A stretch of 64,000 nt of DNA from VRUE01 sp963824215 (GTDB lineage: Bacteria; Actinomycetota; Thermoleophilia; Solirubrobacterales; 70-9): assembly GCA_963824215.1 (NCBI GenBank), contig CAWGOE010000001.1, positions 744,001-808,000 on the forward strand, read 5' to 3'. This document shows positions 52,262-60,667 of the stretch, one piece after another; the first letter of the stretch is position 1, and each line of letters begins with the position of its first letter. The notes under the pieces were generated by a model. That model did not search any database. It saw only the letters and a program-made list of their open reading frames with translations, and was not told the DNA's origin. The translations under genes were made by a program, and so were the position numbers.

Positions 52262-52735
52262 ATGGCCGACTACGCCTTCCTCACCACTTGGCTACTCGAC
52301 TGTCCGCGCGAGCGGGTGTGGGAGGCGATCTACGACCAGGGGCGCTGGCCAGAGTGGTGGCGTGGGGTGGAGGAGGTCGAAGAACGCAACGGCGGCGACG
52401 GCAACGGCGTCGGCGCGGTCTCGCGCATGGTCTGGAAGAGCCTGCTTCCCTATCGGGTCGAATTCGAGATCACGACGACGCACGTCGAGCGGCCGCACCT
52501 GCTGCAGGCCGACGCCGTCGGCGAGCTGACCGGGATCGGCCGCTGGCGGCTCTACGAGCAGGACGGCGCTACCGCGGTGCTCTACGAGTGGAATGTGGCG
52601 ACGACGAAGCCGTGGATGAATCTGCTGGCGCCAATCGCCCGCCCGGCCTTCGAGTGGAACCACGACTGGGTGATGTCCCACGGCGGCACCGGCATCGCCA
52701 AGCTGCTCGGTTGCAAGTTGCTTGCCAGCGGCTAG
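52262..52735 (+). CDS. SRPBCC (START-like) domain protein
   Basis: A 157-residue helix-grip protein of the polyketide cyclase/START superfamily: the N-terminal strand FLTTWLLDCPRERVWEAIYD, helix, then WPEWWRGVEEVEE and a closing hydrophobic helix (FEWNHDWVMSHGGTGIAKLL). Such proteins bind hydrophobic ligands or lipids; ligand is unknown. ATG 52262 follows GGTGGGGCAG and is favoured over the earlier in-frame ATG. Confidence 0.75.
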   Translation: MADYAFLTTWLLDCPRERVWEAIYDQGRWPEWWRGVEEVEERNGGDGNGVGAVSRMVWKSLLPYRVEFEITTTHVERPHLLQADAVGELTGIGRWRLYEQDGATAVLYEWNVATTKPWMNLLAPIARPAFEWNHDWVMSHGGTGIAKLLGCKLLASG

Positions 52736-52789
52736 AGCGTCCGCGGTTTGGTCAACGCAGGCTGCGGCCGATCGTTATCTTTACCGCTG

Positions 52790-52816
52790 TTGGCACTCAC
52801 CTGTGTAGAGTGCCAA
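52790..52816 (+). promoter_or_regulatory. CIRCE operator for groES-groEL
   Basis: TTGGCACTC (52790-52798), nine spacer bases, then GAGTGCCAA (52808-52816): the classical 9-9-9 inverted repeat bound by the HrcA repressor. It differs from the consensus TTAGCACTC by one symmetric base per arm and remains perfectly palindromic. It lies 82 bp before groES, implying heat-shock-inducible HrcA control. Confidence 0.93.
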
Positions 52817-52898
52817 CGCCCAGGGACCGCTGAAACGGCTCTGAGGCGTCGTTTTTCGAGACTTTGACCAGTAAATCACCCATAACGGAGGTTCACGG

Positions 52899-53186
52899 AT
52901 GAAGCTGAAGCCCCTCGGGGACCGGCTGATCGTTCAGCCGATCGAGGAGGAGGAGACGACCGCTAGCGGCATCGTCCTCCCCGACACGGCCAAAGAGAAG
53001 CCGCAGAAGGGCAAGGTCATCGCCGTCGGCGATGGCGCAATTCAGGAGGATGGCTCTCGCCGCCCGCTCGATCTGAGCGAGGGCGACGAGGTCCTCTACT
53101 CCAAATACGGCGGCACCGAGGTCACCGTCGAGGGCGACGATCTGCTCGTGATGCGCGAGTCGGACGTGCTCGCCAAGCTCGGCTAG
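52899..53186 (+). CDS. groES: Co-chaperonin GroES
   Basis: A 95-residue Hsp10: MKLKPLGDRLIVQPIEEEE, the mobile-loop region TTASGIVLPDTAKEKPQKG and GDEVLYSKYGGTEV match the family closely. It caps GroEL during ATP-driven protein folding. The GGAGG at 52887-52891 sits 7 bp before ATG. It is the first gene of the CIRCE-regulated operon; groEL follows after 42 bp. Confidence 0.97.
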   Translation: MKLKPLGDRLIVQPIEEEETTASGIVLPDTAKEKPQKGKVIAVGDGAIQEDGSRRPLDLSEGDEVLYSKYGGTEVTVEGDDLLVMRESDVLAKLG

Positions 53187-53228
53187 ACCGCCACCAGGAC
53201 TTAGAGACCAAGGAGGAAGGAAACTCAC

Positions 53229-54869
53229 ATGGCTCACAAGGAGCTGAAGTACAAGGAGGAGGCACGCGGGGCCCTGCAGGCCGGCGTCGACGCAGTCGCC
53301 GACGCCGTCAAGGTGACCCTCGGCCCGAAAGGCCGCTACGTCGTGCTCGACAAAAAGTTCGGCGCGCCGACGATCACCAACGACGGCGTCACGATCGCCC
53401 GCGAGGTTGAGGTAGAGGACGTTTTCGAGAACCAGGGCGCCCAGCTCGTCCGCGAGGTCGCCACGGCGACCAACGACGTTGCCGGTGACGGCACCACGAC
53501 GGCGACCCTGCTGGCCCAGACGATCGTCCGCCAGGGCCTCAAGAACGTCGCCGCCGGGGCCAACCCGCTGGCGCTGCGCCGCGGGATCGAGAAGGCCGTC
53601 GACGATGTGGTCGACAACCTGCGCGGCAAGCAGTCCAAGGAGGTCGCCGGCAAGGAGCAGATCGCCCGCGTCGCCGCCATCTCCGCCGCCGATGATGAGA
53701 TCGGCAACGTGATCGCCGACGCGATCGAGAAAGTCGGCAAAGACGGCGTCGTCAACGTCGAGGAGGGCCAGACCTTCGGCATGGAGCTGGAGTTCACCGA
53801 GGGGATGCAGTTCGACAAGGGCTACATCTCCCCGTACATGGTCACCGACCAGGACCGCATGGAGGCGGTGCTGGAGGACCCCTACATCCTCATCGCTAAC
53901 CAGAAAATCGGCTCTGTGCGGGACATCCTGCCGGTGCTCGAGCAGGTGATGCAGGGTGGCAAGCCGTTGCTGATCGTCGCCGAGGACGTCGAGGGCGAGT
54001 GCCTCGCGACCCTGGTCGTCAACAAGCTGCGCGGCACCTTCACCGGCGTCGCGGTCAAGGCTCCGGGCTTCGGCGATCGTCGCAAGCGGATGCTCGAGGA
54101 CATCGCGATCCTCACCGGTGGCGAGGTGATCACCGAGGAGATGGGCCTCAAACTCGAGAACACCCAGATCGACCAGCTCGGCAAGGCGCGTCGCGTCGTC
54201 GTATCCAAGGACACGACCACGATCATCGACGGCTCCGGTGACGGCGAGGACATCAAAGGCCGGATCAACCAGATCAAACAGGAGATCGAGAACACCGACT
54301 CCGACTTCGATCGCGAGAAGCTCCAGGAGCGTCTCGCCAAGCTGGCCGGCGGTGTCGCTGTGGTCAAGGTCGGCGCTGCCACCGAGACCGAGATGAAGGA
54401 GAAAAAGCACCGCGTCGAGGACGCCCTGCAGGCGACCCGGGCGGCGCTCGAGGAGGGAGTCGTGCCGGGCGGCGGCGTTGCGCTGCTGAACGCTCAGTCC
54501 GACCTCGATCCCGACAAGCTCGACGATCCGGACGAGGCGACCGGTGCCCGCATCGTGCACCGCTCGCTCGAGGAGCCGGTCCGTCAGATCGCCGAGAACT
54601 CCGGCCTGGAGGGCTCGGTCGTCGTCAACAAGGTCCGCGACCTGAAGCCTGGTGAAGGGCTCAACGCGGCCAACGGCGAATACGGCGACCTGATCAAGGC
54701 CGGCGTGATCGACCCGACGATGGTGACCCGGTCGGCGCTTCAGAACGCCGCCTCGATCGCCAAGAACATCCTCGTCACCGAGGCGATCATCGCCGAGCCG
54801 CCCGAGAAGGACGGCGCCGGGGGCGGCATGCCCGGTGGCGGTATGCCGGACATGGGCGGGATGATGTAG
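53229..54869 (+). CDS. groEL: Chaperonin GroEL
   Basis: A 546-residue Hsp60 with KVTLGPKGRYVVLDKKFGAP, NDGVTIAREVE and VAGDGTTTATLLAQ (the ATP-binding segments), GFGDRRKRMLEDIAILTGG, and a GGMPGGG/GGMM tail. It has normal length for the family and the classical tail, so it is a canonical folding chamber subunit. It is preceded by AGGAGGAAGG at 53211-53220 and followed by a strong terminator. Confidence 0.97.
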   Translation: MAHKELKYKEEARGALQAGVDAVADAVKVTLGPKGRYVVLDKKFGAPTITNDGVTIAREVEVEDVFENQGAQLVREVATATNDVAGDGTTTATLLAQTIVRQGLKNVAAGANPLALRRGIEKAVDDVVDNLRGKQSKEVAGKEQIARVAAISAADDEIGNVIADAIEKVGKDGVVNVEEGQTFGMELEFTEGMQFDKGYISPYMVTDQDRMEAVLEDPYILIANQKIGSVRDILPVLEQVMQGGKPLLIVAEDVEGECLATLVVNKLRGTFTGVAVKAPGFGDRRKRMLEDIAILTGGEVITEEMGLKLENTQIDQLGKARRVVVSKDTTTIIDGSGDGEDIKGRINQIKQEIENTDSDFDREKLQERLAKLAGGVAVVKVGAATETEMKEKKHRVEDALQATRAALEEGVVPGGGVALLNAQSDLDPDKLDDPDEATGARIVHRSLEEPVRQIAENSGLEGSVVVNKVRDLKPGEGLNAANGEYGDLIKAGVIDPTMVTRSALQNAASIAKNILVTEAIIAEPPEKDGAGGGMPGGGMPDMGGMM

Positions 54870-54914
54870 CGACGCCTGCCAGGCGTATCCTCGCCCTAAC
54901 AGGCGAGTGACTTT

Positions 54915-54950
54915 GAGGGGCCCCGTTTACGGGGCCCCTCTTCGTTCTTG
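54915..54950 (+). terminator. Rho-independent terminator after groEL
   Basis: A perfect 10-bp G/C stem, GAGGGGCCCC (54915-54924) and GGGGCCCCTC (54931-54940), closes a 6-base loop and is followed by a T-rich tract (TTCGTTCTTG). It would also serve the leftward HNH gene ending 54959. Confidence 0.85.
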
Positions 54951-54958
54951 CGAAGCGC

Positions 54959-55921
54959 CTAGGGGAGCAACTGCTCCAGTTCCTCCATCGTGAGCCAGGG
55001 CTGCTTGGCATGGATCATTCGATGGCAGTTCGCGCAGAGCAGCGCGAGATCCTCGAGCGTCGTCGGAATCGCTGGGTCCAGTTTCGTTACCGAAGTCAGG
55101 TGGTGGCACTCGATGAAACCTTGGCCGCGTTCGCCGTAGACCTGTTCGAAATCGAAACCGCAGGCCTCACAGGTCGGGTTCCCACCAGCGGCGGCGACCT
55201 TCGCCGCGCGCAGTTTCCGGCTCCGCTCTCGCCGCACATGCATTACGGTGACCCTCCGTCCCTCCTGCGCCTCGACAAGGCCTTGCTCGACCTCTTCGCG
55301 CTCGGCCGGGGCGACTTCGATTTCGCCTTTGCCGACGGGGGACATCGCCGCAATGACCAGGGACAGCTGATCGAGGGAGAGAGGCGCAACACCGATTGGC
55401 CGGCCTTCCAGCCCGCGGCGGACCTCGATCGGAATGTGTCTCCTGTGTGCTTTTCGAAGCCAGCCGGCGTAGAAGAGGTCATTCCCGGTTCGAATCAGCA
55501 GCACATGGTCCCGGTCGGGTTTCAGGTGTTTCTCAGGACCCCGGCCGGGACGCCAGAGCGGATAGGCCGAGTCGCTTCGCTGGGCGCGGATGTACCACTC
55601 TGCGCTGCGCTTGGATTTCTCGCTCATCCGCCTGACCACTAACTCGTAGGGCGGGATCTCCTCTTTGTCGACGAGCGGAAGTCGCTCGGTGGTCAGCTCG
55701 ATCTTGAATCCCTTGTGGTCGACGATCCGGGGCAGGTCTGAGAAGAACTCCGCGACCGCCGTTGAGCGGCCCAGCCTGATGTCGTACTGACCGGGCGACT
55801 TGTCGCGAAGGGTGTCCAGCGTTGACTGGTTGGCGAGCCGCCAGAGAAGCCGGGCGCCCGTCACAGTCGGCATCCGAACGTGGGTTCCCACAACCTGTCC
55901 GTTCGCATCTCTAGCCTGCAT
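54959..55921 (-). CDS. HNH endonuclease of a restriction-modification module
   Basis: A 320-residue protein whose last 75 residues form an HNH nuclease with zinc-binding cysteines: CEAC (251-254), ECHHL (271-275, His of the beta-beta-alpha metal site) and LLCANCHRMIH (294-304). The upstream 240 residues are unassigned and probably recognise DNA. The start is uncertain: ATG 55921 lies only 4 bp from the divergent methyltransferase start, and ATG 55873 is an alternative. The two flanking methyltransferases make a restriction role likely. Confidence 0.8.
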   Translation of the reverse strand: MQARDANGQVVGTHVRMPTVTGARLLWRLANQSTLDTLRDKSPGQYDIRLGRSTAVAEFFSDLPRIVDHKGFKIELTTERLPLVDKEEIPPYELVVRRMSEKSKRSAEWYIRAQRSDSAYPLWRPGRGPEKHLKPDRDHVLLIRTGNDLFYAGWLRKAHRRHIPIEVRRGLEGRPIGVAPLSLDQLSLVIAAMSPVGKGEIEVAPAEREEVEQGLVEAQEGRRVTVMHVRRERSRKLRAAKVAAAGGNPTCEACGFDFEQVYGERGQGFIECHHLTSVTKLDPAIPTTLEDLALLCANCHRMIHAKQPWLTMEELEQLLP

Positions 55922-55925
55922 CGCA

Positions 55926-57185
55926 ATGTCCGCAGCGATTCCAGCCTCGCTTCGCTGGGCTGATCGCTCACAGATCGACCCAGCTGCAGCTGATCCGGAC
56001 TCCGCTCCGTCCGCCGAGTTGCGCCGCAGTCGTCGCTACGGGTCCAAGGCTGCTGACGAAAGCCTTTGCGGGAAGCTGATCGAGGGAGACGCATTGCCTG
56101 CCCTGCGGGCACTCCAAGTGGAAGAACCACGGCGGGCAAAGTTAATCTACCTTGATCCACCGTTCAACACCGGTGAGGCTTTTACGCACTATCGAGACAG
56201 ATACGATGTCTCCGACTGGCTCTCGTTGATGTGGGAACGCTTGGGCGCAGCTGCCGGCATGCTCGACGATGAGGGTTCGATGTGGGTGCACTGTGACGAC
56301 AGGGGTCAGGCCTATCTGCGGGTCATGCTCGATGAGATTTTCGGTCGTGAGGCATTCGTCGCAACGATCGTCTGGCAGCGACGTTACTCACGTGAGAACC
56401 GCCGAGCGATTGGGACGGTTCACGACTACATCCATGTGTTCTCACCACTGGGCCACCGCTGGAAGGATGTAAGAAATCGCTTGGCGCGGGATGACCCTCC
56501 GAACTACTGGCGCAACCCCGACGACGATCCGAACGGATCGTGGATATCCACGTCGCTCGTAGCCCAGGGAGGCCACGGCACCAACCAGCAGTACTACGAG
56601 ATAGTCACCCCGTCTGGTCGCAGGGTAAATCCGCCGCCAGACTCATGCTGGAGGGTCACGCAAGGGCGCTTCGAGGAGCTCCTGTCTGAAGGCAAGATCA
56701 CGTTCGGCTCCGACGGAGCCAACGTTCCGCGGCGCAAGGTGTACCAGTTCGAGGCAAAGGGTTTGACGCCGTGGACCTGGTGGACCCACCGGGAGGTTGG
56801 TCACAACGAGGAGGCTCGGCGGGAGCAGCGTGCGCTGTTCCCCGACCTGAGCTCGTTCCCGACCCCGAAGCCCGAGCGCCTGCTGGCCCGGATCGTCGAG
56901 ATTGCTACCGCACCGGGCGATCTCGTTCTCGATTGCTATTTGGGTTCTGCAACGACGGCAGCCGTCGCTCATAAGCTGGGCCGCCCATGGGTCGGAATCG
57001 AGTGCGAGCCCGACCTGGTGAGGGACTATGCGGTACCGAGATTGAGGGCTGTGCTGGACGGCGAGGACGGGGGCATCAGCACCGATGTCGGCTGGAAGGG
57101 CGGTGGGTCCTTCGAACTCTTCCGCTGCCTTCTCGATGGCGCTGAGGCGCGAGATTCGAATGCCTCCCTCGCGGTGGCCGTCTGA
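55926..57185 (+). CDS. Beta-class DNA methyltransferase (N6-adenine or N4-cytosine)
   Basis: A 419-residue amino-methyltransferase. The catalytic motif IV (IYLDPPFNTGEA, DPPF at 77-80) precedes the SAM motif, here DLVLDCYLGSATTAAVAHKLG near residue 330, giving the beta-class order. WVGIECEPDLV is the adjoining motif. The SAM motif has Cys-Tyr-Leu-Gly-Ser where Phe-x-Gly-Ser-Gly is usual. It is divergent from the HNH gene and would protect host DNA. Which base it methylates cannot be read. Confidence 0.87.
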   Translation: MSAAIPASLRWADRSQIDPAAADPDSAPSAELRRSRRYGSKAADESLCGKLIEGDALPALRALQVEEPRRAKLIYLDPPFNTGEAFTHYRDRYDVSDWLSLMWERLGAAAGMLDDEGSMWVHCDDRGQAYLRVMLDEIFGREAFVATIVWQRRYSRENRRAIGTVHDYIHVFSPLGHRWKDVRNRLARDDPPNYWRNPDDDPNGSWISTSLVAQGGHGTNQQYYEIVTPSGRRVNPPPDSCWRVTQGRFEELLSEGKITFGSDGANVPRRKVYQFEAKGLTPWTWWTHREVGHNEEARREQRALFPDLSSFPTPKPERLLARIVEIATAPGDLVLDCYLGSATTAAVAHKLGRPWVGIECEPDLVRDYAVPRLRAVLDGEDGGISTDVGWKGGGSFELFRCLLDGAEARDSNASLAVAV

Positions 57186-57194
57186 GCCCGGTGG

Positions 57195-58250
57195 CTAGCC
57201 GAGCGCTACGTGGTAGAGCCGCTCCGTCACGGTCGGCCCGCGATGAGGGCGAGAGTTGCTGCGATATCGCCGGTACGGAATCTCCGATACGGCCAGTTGT
57301 CCGAACGAGCTCAGGATTTCCCTGATCGCACAGTCGGGGATCTGCCCATCATCGCTGTAGCTGAGGAAGAGATGGCCCGCATCGAGGCTCGCGACGAGGC
57401 GCTCCAGCGCGTCCGGAGCCTTGCGGCGGTAGCAGAATTCCGAACTGGCGCTGGCCCAGGGACGGAGACCGGTTTTCCCCTCCAGTGTGGGTCGATCGTG
57501 GCAGACGATCGTCTCGAGTACGTGGTAGTAGGCTGCGTACTGGCGCTTCGTGTACGGAGGGTCGACGTAGACGATGTCCGCAGTCAGCGTCTCGGCCAAC
57601 TCCGCCGCGTCGGTCCTATGGACGGCGTGGTTTCGCCCTCTGCCTGACAGGGCGCTCGAGCGGGTCAGCTGGATTGGCTCCAGCGCGCGCTTCTTCCACG
57701 TCTTCAGGAAGCAACCGTAGGTGCCGGCAGTGTTGCTCCTCACCGACGCTGCCCGGACGAGATCGGCGATCAGGAGGCTTCGCTCACCCCGAGTCAGCAG
57801 CTCGTCCCACTCGGCAATCTGGGCCCTGATCGCGTCGATTCTTGCAGCGTTGCCCTTAGTGAAGTATTTCCGTTCGACGCCGGCGCTGCTTGCCGACGCA
57901 GGGGAATAGTGGCGATAGACGAATCCCCGCCGGGGGGGCAGGGAGGAGAGGCGGGCGAGCACGCTCTCGTAGGGGTGCTCCCCGTCATGGCGGGACACCT
58001 CGCCCGCCGCCAGGAGCTCTTCGAAGCACGGCGTTCCAGGGTTGAGGAGTCGACTCTCGGCCATCGTGCTGCAGAGCGCGAGCTTGTCGTTCGCCGTTAC
58101 TCGCAGCCCTTGGCTGCGAAACGCATCGGCGACGCTCGCAGTGCCACAAAAAAGGTCGGCGAAATGACCTCCACGAGGAGAGTGCGCCGAGATGCACTCG
58201 CGCAGAAAGCTCAACAGGCGATCCTTGCTTCCCAGGAACTCGATCGACAT
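57195..58250 (-). CDS. Alpha-class (Dam/D12-like) adenine DNA methyltransferase
   Basis: A 351-residue enzyme with the order SAM motif first (FADLFCGTASVADAF, 30-44) then motif IV (IVYVDPPYTKRQY, DPPY at 230-233), the alpha-class architecture of D12-type adenine methyltransferases; MSIEFLGSKDRLLSFL is the FxGxK start. It faces the beta-class gene end to end. Two methyltransferases with one nuclease fit a system that recognises an asymmetric site, one enzyme per strand. Codon use is slightly more A/T-rich than the chromosome around it. Confidence 0.87.
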   Translation of the reverse strand: MSIEFLGSKDRLLSFLRECISAHSPRGGHFADLFCGTASVADAFRSQGLRVTANDKLALCSTMAESRLLNPGTPCFEELLAAGEVSRHDGEHPYESVLARLSSLPPRRGFVYRHYSPASASSAGVERKYFTKGNAARIDAIRAQIAEWDELLTRGERSLLIADLVRAASVRSNTAGTYGCFLKTWKKRALEPIQLTRSSALSGRGRNHAVHRTDAAELAETLTADIVYVDPPYTKRQYAAYYHVLETIVCHDRPTLEGKTGLRPWASASSEFCYRRKAPDALERLVASLDAGHLFLSYSDDGQIPDCAIREILSSFGQLAVSEIPYRRYRSNSRPHRGPTVTERLYHVALG

Positions 58251-58298
58251 GGTCCGAGACCCTATTCGGCCGACGAGCGGATCAGGCTTCCCTGGCGG

Positions 58299-59420
58299 CT
58301 AGGGCGTTGGGGACGCGGCGGGCGCGGCGCCTTTTTTCAGCTTCGGCGGAAGCGGCGGCAGCAGGCCGGCGTTGTATTCCGCTTCGGTGAGGAAGGTGGC
58401 GCGGCGGACCTTGAGGCGCAGGGTGTTCATCGTGCGTGGGTAGAGCTTGGGGTCGTAGGGGTTCTCGCCCGGGCCGAAGCCGGTGTAGTAGACGAACATC
58501 CGCACCCGGGGCCGCTTCACGACCCAGGAGACGAGCTGTTTGGCGAAGCGCGGTTCGTCTTCGCCGTAGACCGCCCACTCGGCGATCGCGATTGGCTTGC
58601 GCTTCCACTGTTTGCCGGCGTAGAAGCGGTTGAGGTCTTTCCAGACGGGATACTGCGAGTAGAAGTCGGTGCCGGCCCAGTCGACCCAGCGCGAGCCCGG
58701 CCAGTAGTTGCCGGGGAAGTTTCCTTTCACCCGCGGCGAGCCGCCGGGCAGCGGGCTCCAGATGATGCTCACCGGCGCCCCGGGCAGTTCGGTCGGCGGC
58801 GGGCCTTTCGTGCGGTTGACCGGTGGCAGGCCGATTTCCGCCAGGGTCGCGTTGATCCCCTCAAGGCTGTTGCCGCCGCGCACGATTGCGGCGATCCGGC
58901 GGAAGGCCTGCTTGTACCAGCCCGTCGTGTATTCGCCGCCTTTCTGGCTGCCGTCGCAGTTGACCGCCGACCAGGCGTTGAGGCAGCGGTTCGGCTCGCC
59001 GAGCGGCCTGATGTAGGCGGGCAGGCCGCGTTTGAAGAAGAAGTCGTTGAGCTGCAGCAGATAGTCATCGCCGACGCCGAGCGCGATCTGCGCTGGCGTG
59101 ATCATCTCGGCCAAGGTCTGGTCGTCGATCGTCGAGATGTGCAGGATCGGCCGCGTGCCGGTTTCGCGCCAGCGTTCGTAGGCCTTGTTGAGGCTGTTGC
59201 CCCAGGGGTGGAAGGTCTCGAGCAGCGCCGGGTGCTTGCCGCCGAGCAGTTCGGTGAATTCGTTGAACTCCAGCGTCGAGCCGCGGTCGCTGACGCCGAG
59301 GAAGACGTTGGGCTTGGGGGGGACGAGGGTGAGCGCCGAAGCCGGCGCTGGCGCGACGGCCAGGCTCGTTGCGGCAATCGCCGCGAGGGCAAGGGCCGTC
59401 TTAGCTCTCTGCCAGGACAT
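58299..59420 (-). CDS. Secreted GH26-like glycoside hydrolase-like protein
   Basis: A 373-residue secreted protein (signal peptide about 1-29, LAVAPAPASA). It resembles clan-A GH26: acid/base in YIRPLGEPNRCLNAW (Glu about 142) and nucleophile in IAIAEWAVYGED (Glu about 281), each at the expected distance; RPILHISTIDDQT and the WSP/WAGTDFY region also fit. Its substrate, if any, might be beta-mannan or similar. It lies between the R-M module and an epimerase-like gene; its start overlaps the latter by 20 bp. Confidence 0.75.
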   Translation of the reverse strand: MSWQRAKTALALAAIAATSLAVAPAPASALTLVPPKPNVFLGVSDRGSTLEFNEFTELLGGKHPALLETFHPWGNSLNKAYERWRETGTRPILHISTIDDQTLAEMITPAQIALGVGDDYLLQLNDFFFKRGLPAYIRPLGEPNRCLNAWSAVNCDGSQKGGEYTTGWYKQAFRRIAAIVRGGNSLEGINATLAEIGLPPVNRTKGPPPTELPGAPVSIIWSPLPGGSPRVKGNFPGNYWPGSRWVDWAGTDFYSQYPVWKDLNRFYAGKQWKRKPIAIAEWAVYGEDEPRFAKQLVSWVVKRPRVRMFVYYTGFGPGENPYDPKLYPRTMNTLRLKVRRATFLTEAEYNAGLLPPLPPKLKKGAAPAASPTP

Positions 59421-60282
59421 CGCCCATCATTCGCGGCGCGACGCCCAGCTCCTCGGCGTCTGCCGTTCCGCGCTCGCTTGTCATCGCTATCTCCATCAGC
59501 TCTGCCTCCTCCCAGGTAGCGAACACGGCCTCGCCGAAAACGGAGCGGAGGCCGATCAAACCGGCGCGGACGAGCGGCAGCGGCATATGGACGAGCGGCC
59601 GTGGTCGGCCGGCCACCCGGCTGACCAGATCGGACATGTCGTCGTAGCTGAGGGTCTCAGGGCCCACTAGCTCGTAGCGATCGCGCCCGTCGCGGTCGAG
59701 GGCGCCGATTACGCAGCGTGCCGCGTCCGCCGCCCACATCGGCTGGAAGCGCGCCCGGCCGTGGCCGGAGACAGGCAGTGCCGGCAGGAAGGAGAAGCGG
59801 CGCAGCAGGGTCACCCAGGGATCGCTGTGGTCGTAGACGATCGAGGGCGCGAAGACCGTCGTCGCCAGGGGCGAGGAATCGACGGCCTGCTCAGCCAGCC
59901 ACTTGGCGCGGAAAAAGCGCGTGCGCTGGGCGGCCGCCGCATTGAGGGCGCTGAAGAAGGCGAAGCGCTGCACCCTGCTGCGCTCGGCGGCGCGCAGCAG
60001 GCGCACCGTCGCCAGCCCATTCAGCTCCTCGATCCGGTGCGGCGGCTGGTCGCGGATCGTCGCCGCCAGGTGGATCACCGTGTCGACCCCGCGCAGCGCC
60101 TGCCGCACCAGATACGGATCGGACATCTCGCCGAGGTCGCCGAGGGCGATCTGCACGTCGACCCGGTAGGGGCCGAGCCGGCGCGGCTCGCGCACGAGGC
60201 AGCGCACGTCTTCGCCCCGCTCCAGCAAGAGCGGCAGCAGCCGTGAACCGATGCTTCCAGTTGCCCCCGTCAGCAGCAGCAT
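59401..60282 (-). CDS. NAD(P)-binding SDR-like epimerase/reductase
   Basis: A 293-residue atypical/NmrA-like SDR: Rossmann motif LLTGATGSIGSRLL, then DVQIALGDLGE, TVIHLAAT and FFSALNAA, with AKWLAEQAV holding the Lys of the family. The usual YxxxK is not evident (RFFRAKWLAE), as in complex I NDUFA9-like and NmrA-like proteins, so it may not be a classical reductase. ATG 60282 gives the normal start. Confidence 0.8.
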   Translation of the reverse strand: MLLLTGATGSIGSRLLPLLLERGEDVRCLVREPRRLGPYRVDVQIALGDLGEMSDPYLVRQALRGVDTVIHLAATIRDQPPHRIEELNGLATVRLLRAAERSRVQRFAFFSALNAAAAQRTRFFRAKWLAEQAVDSSPLATTVFAPSIVYDHSDPWVTLLRRFSFLPALPVSGHGRARFQPMWAADAARCVIGALDRDGRDRYELVGPETLSYDDMSDLVSRVAGRPRPLVHMPLPLVRAGLIGLRSVFGEAVFATWEEAELMEIAMTSERGTADAEELGVAPRMMGDVLAES

Positions 60283-60372
60283 CGGAACATCATCCCTAAA
60301 ATACGAGTTCGCGCCTGGCAGGGTCCGCAACCCGCCCGGCACCGCAAAGTCGACCCAGGAGATAAGCACCGA

Positions 60373-60645
60373 ATGACCTACGTCATCGCCGAGCCGTGCA
60401 TAGGGACCAAGGACAACTCGTGTGTCGAGGTCTGTCCGGTGGACTGCATCCACCCGACCCCGGACGAGCCCGACTACGACTCGGTCGAGATGCTCTACAT
60501 CGACCCCGACGAGTGCATCGATTGCGATGCTTGCGTCGAGGCCTGCCCGGTCGACGCCTGCTTCGCCGAGGACCAGCTCCCGGCCGAGTGGGCCAAATAC
60601 GCCGAGATCAACGCCGAGTACTACAAGAGCAAGAGCGCGGCCTGA
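60373..60645 (+). CDS. fdxA: 7Fe ferredoxin (3Fe-4S/4Fe-4S)
   Basis: A 90-residue ferredoxin with CIGTKDNSCVEVCPVDC, then CIDCDACVEACPVDAC. The 7-residue spacing between the first two cysteines is that of actinobacterial 7Fe ferredoxins with one 3Fe-4S and one 4Fe-4S cluster. It donates electrons to cytochromes P450 or other redox enzymes. AGGAG at 60357-60361 is a good Shine-Dalgarno. Confidence 0.93.
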   Translation: MTYVIAEPCIGTKDNSCVEVCPVDCIHPTPDEPDYDSVEMLYIDPDECIDCDACVEACPVDACFAEDQLPAEWAKYAEINAEYYKSKSAA

Positions 60646-60667
60646 GCCGCGCCTGCCTCTTGGGCGG

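Noticed and set aside
54915..54950. Possible attachment site or recombination core in the G/C hairpin after groEL
   Set aside because: A perfect stem with a T-rich tail is adequately explained as a terminator.
55926..57185. Type III restriction Mod subunit
   Set aside because: The DPPF-first order is also found in beta-class type II enzymes, and no Res helicase gene is adjacent.
59401..60282. Classical rml-type sugar reductase
   Set aside because: It lacks the YxxxK motif and resembles NmrA-like or complex I-type atypical SDRs more than nucleotide-sugar reductases.
60641..60667. AGCCGC...GCGGCT inverted repeat between ferredoxin and mrp
   Set aside because: Only 6 bp per arm with a 13-nt loop and no T-tract; too weak to call a terminator.
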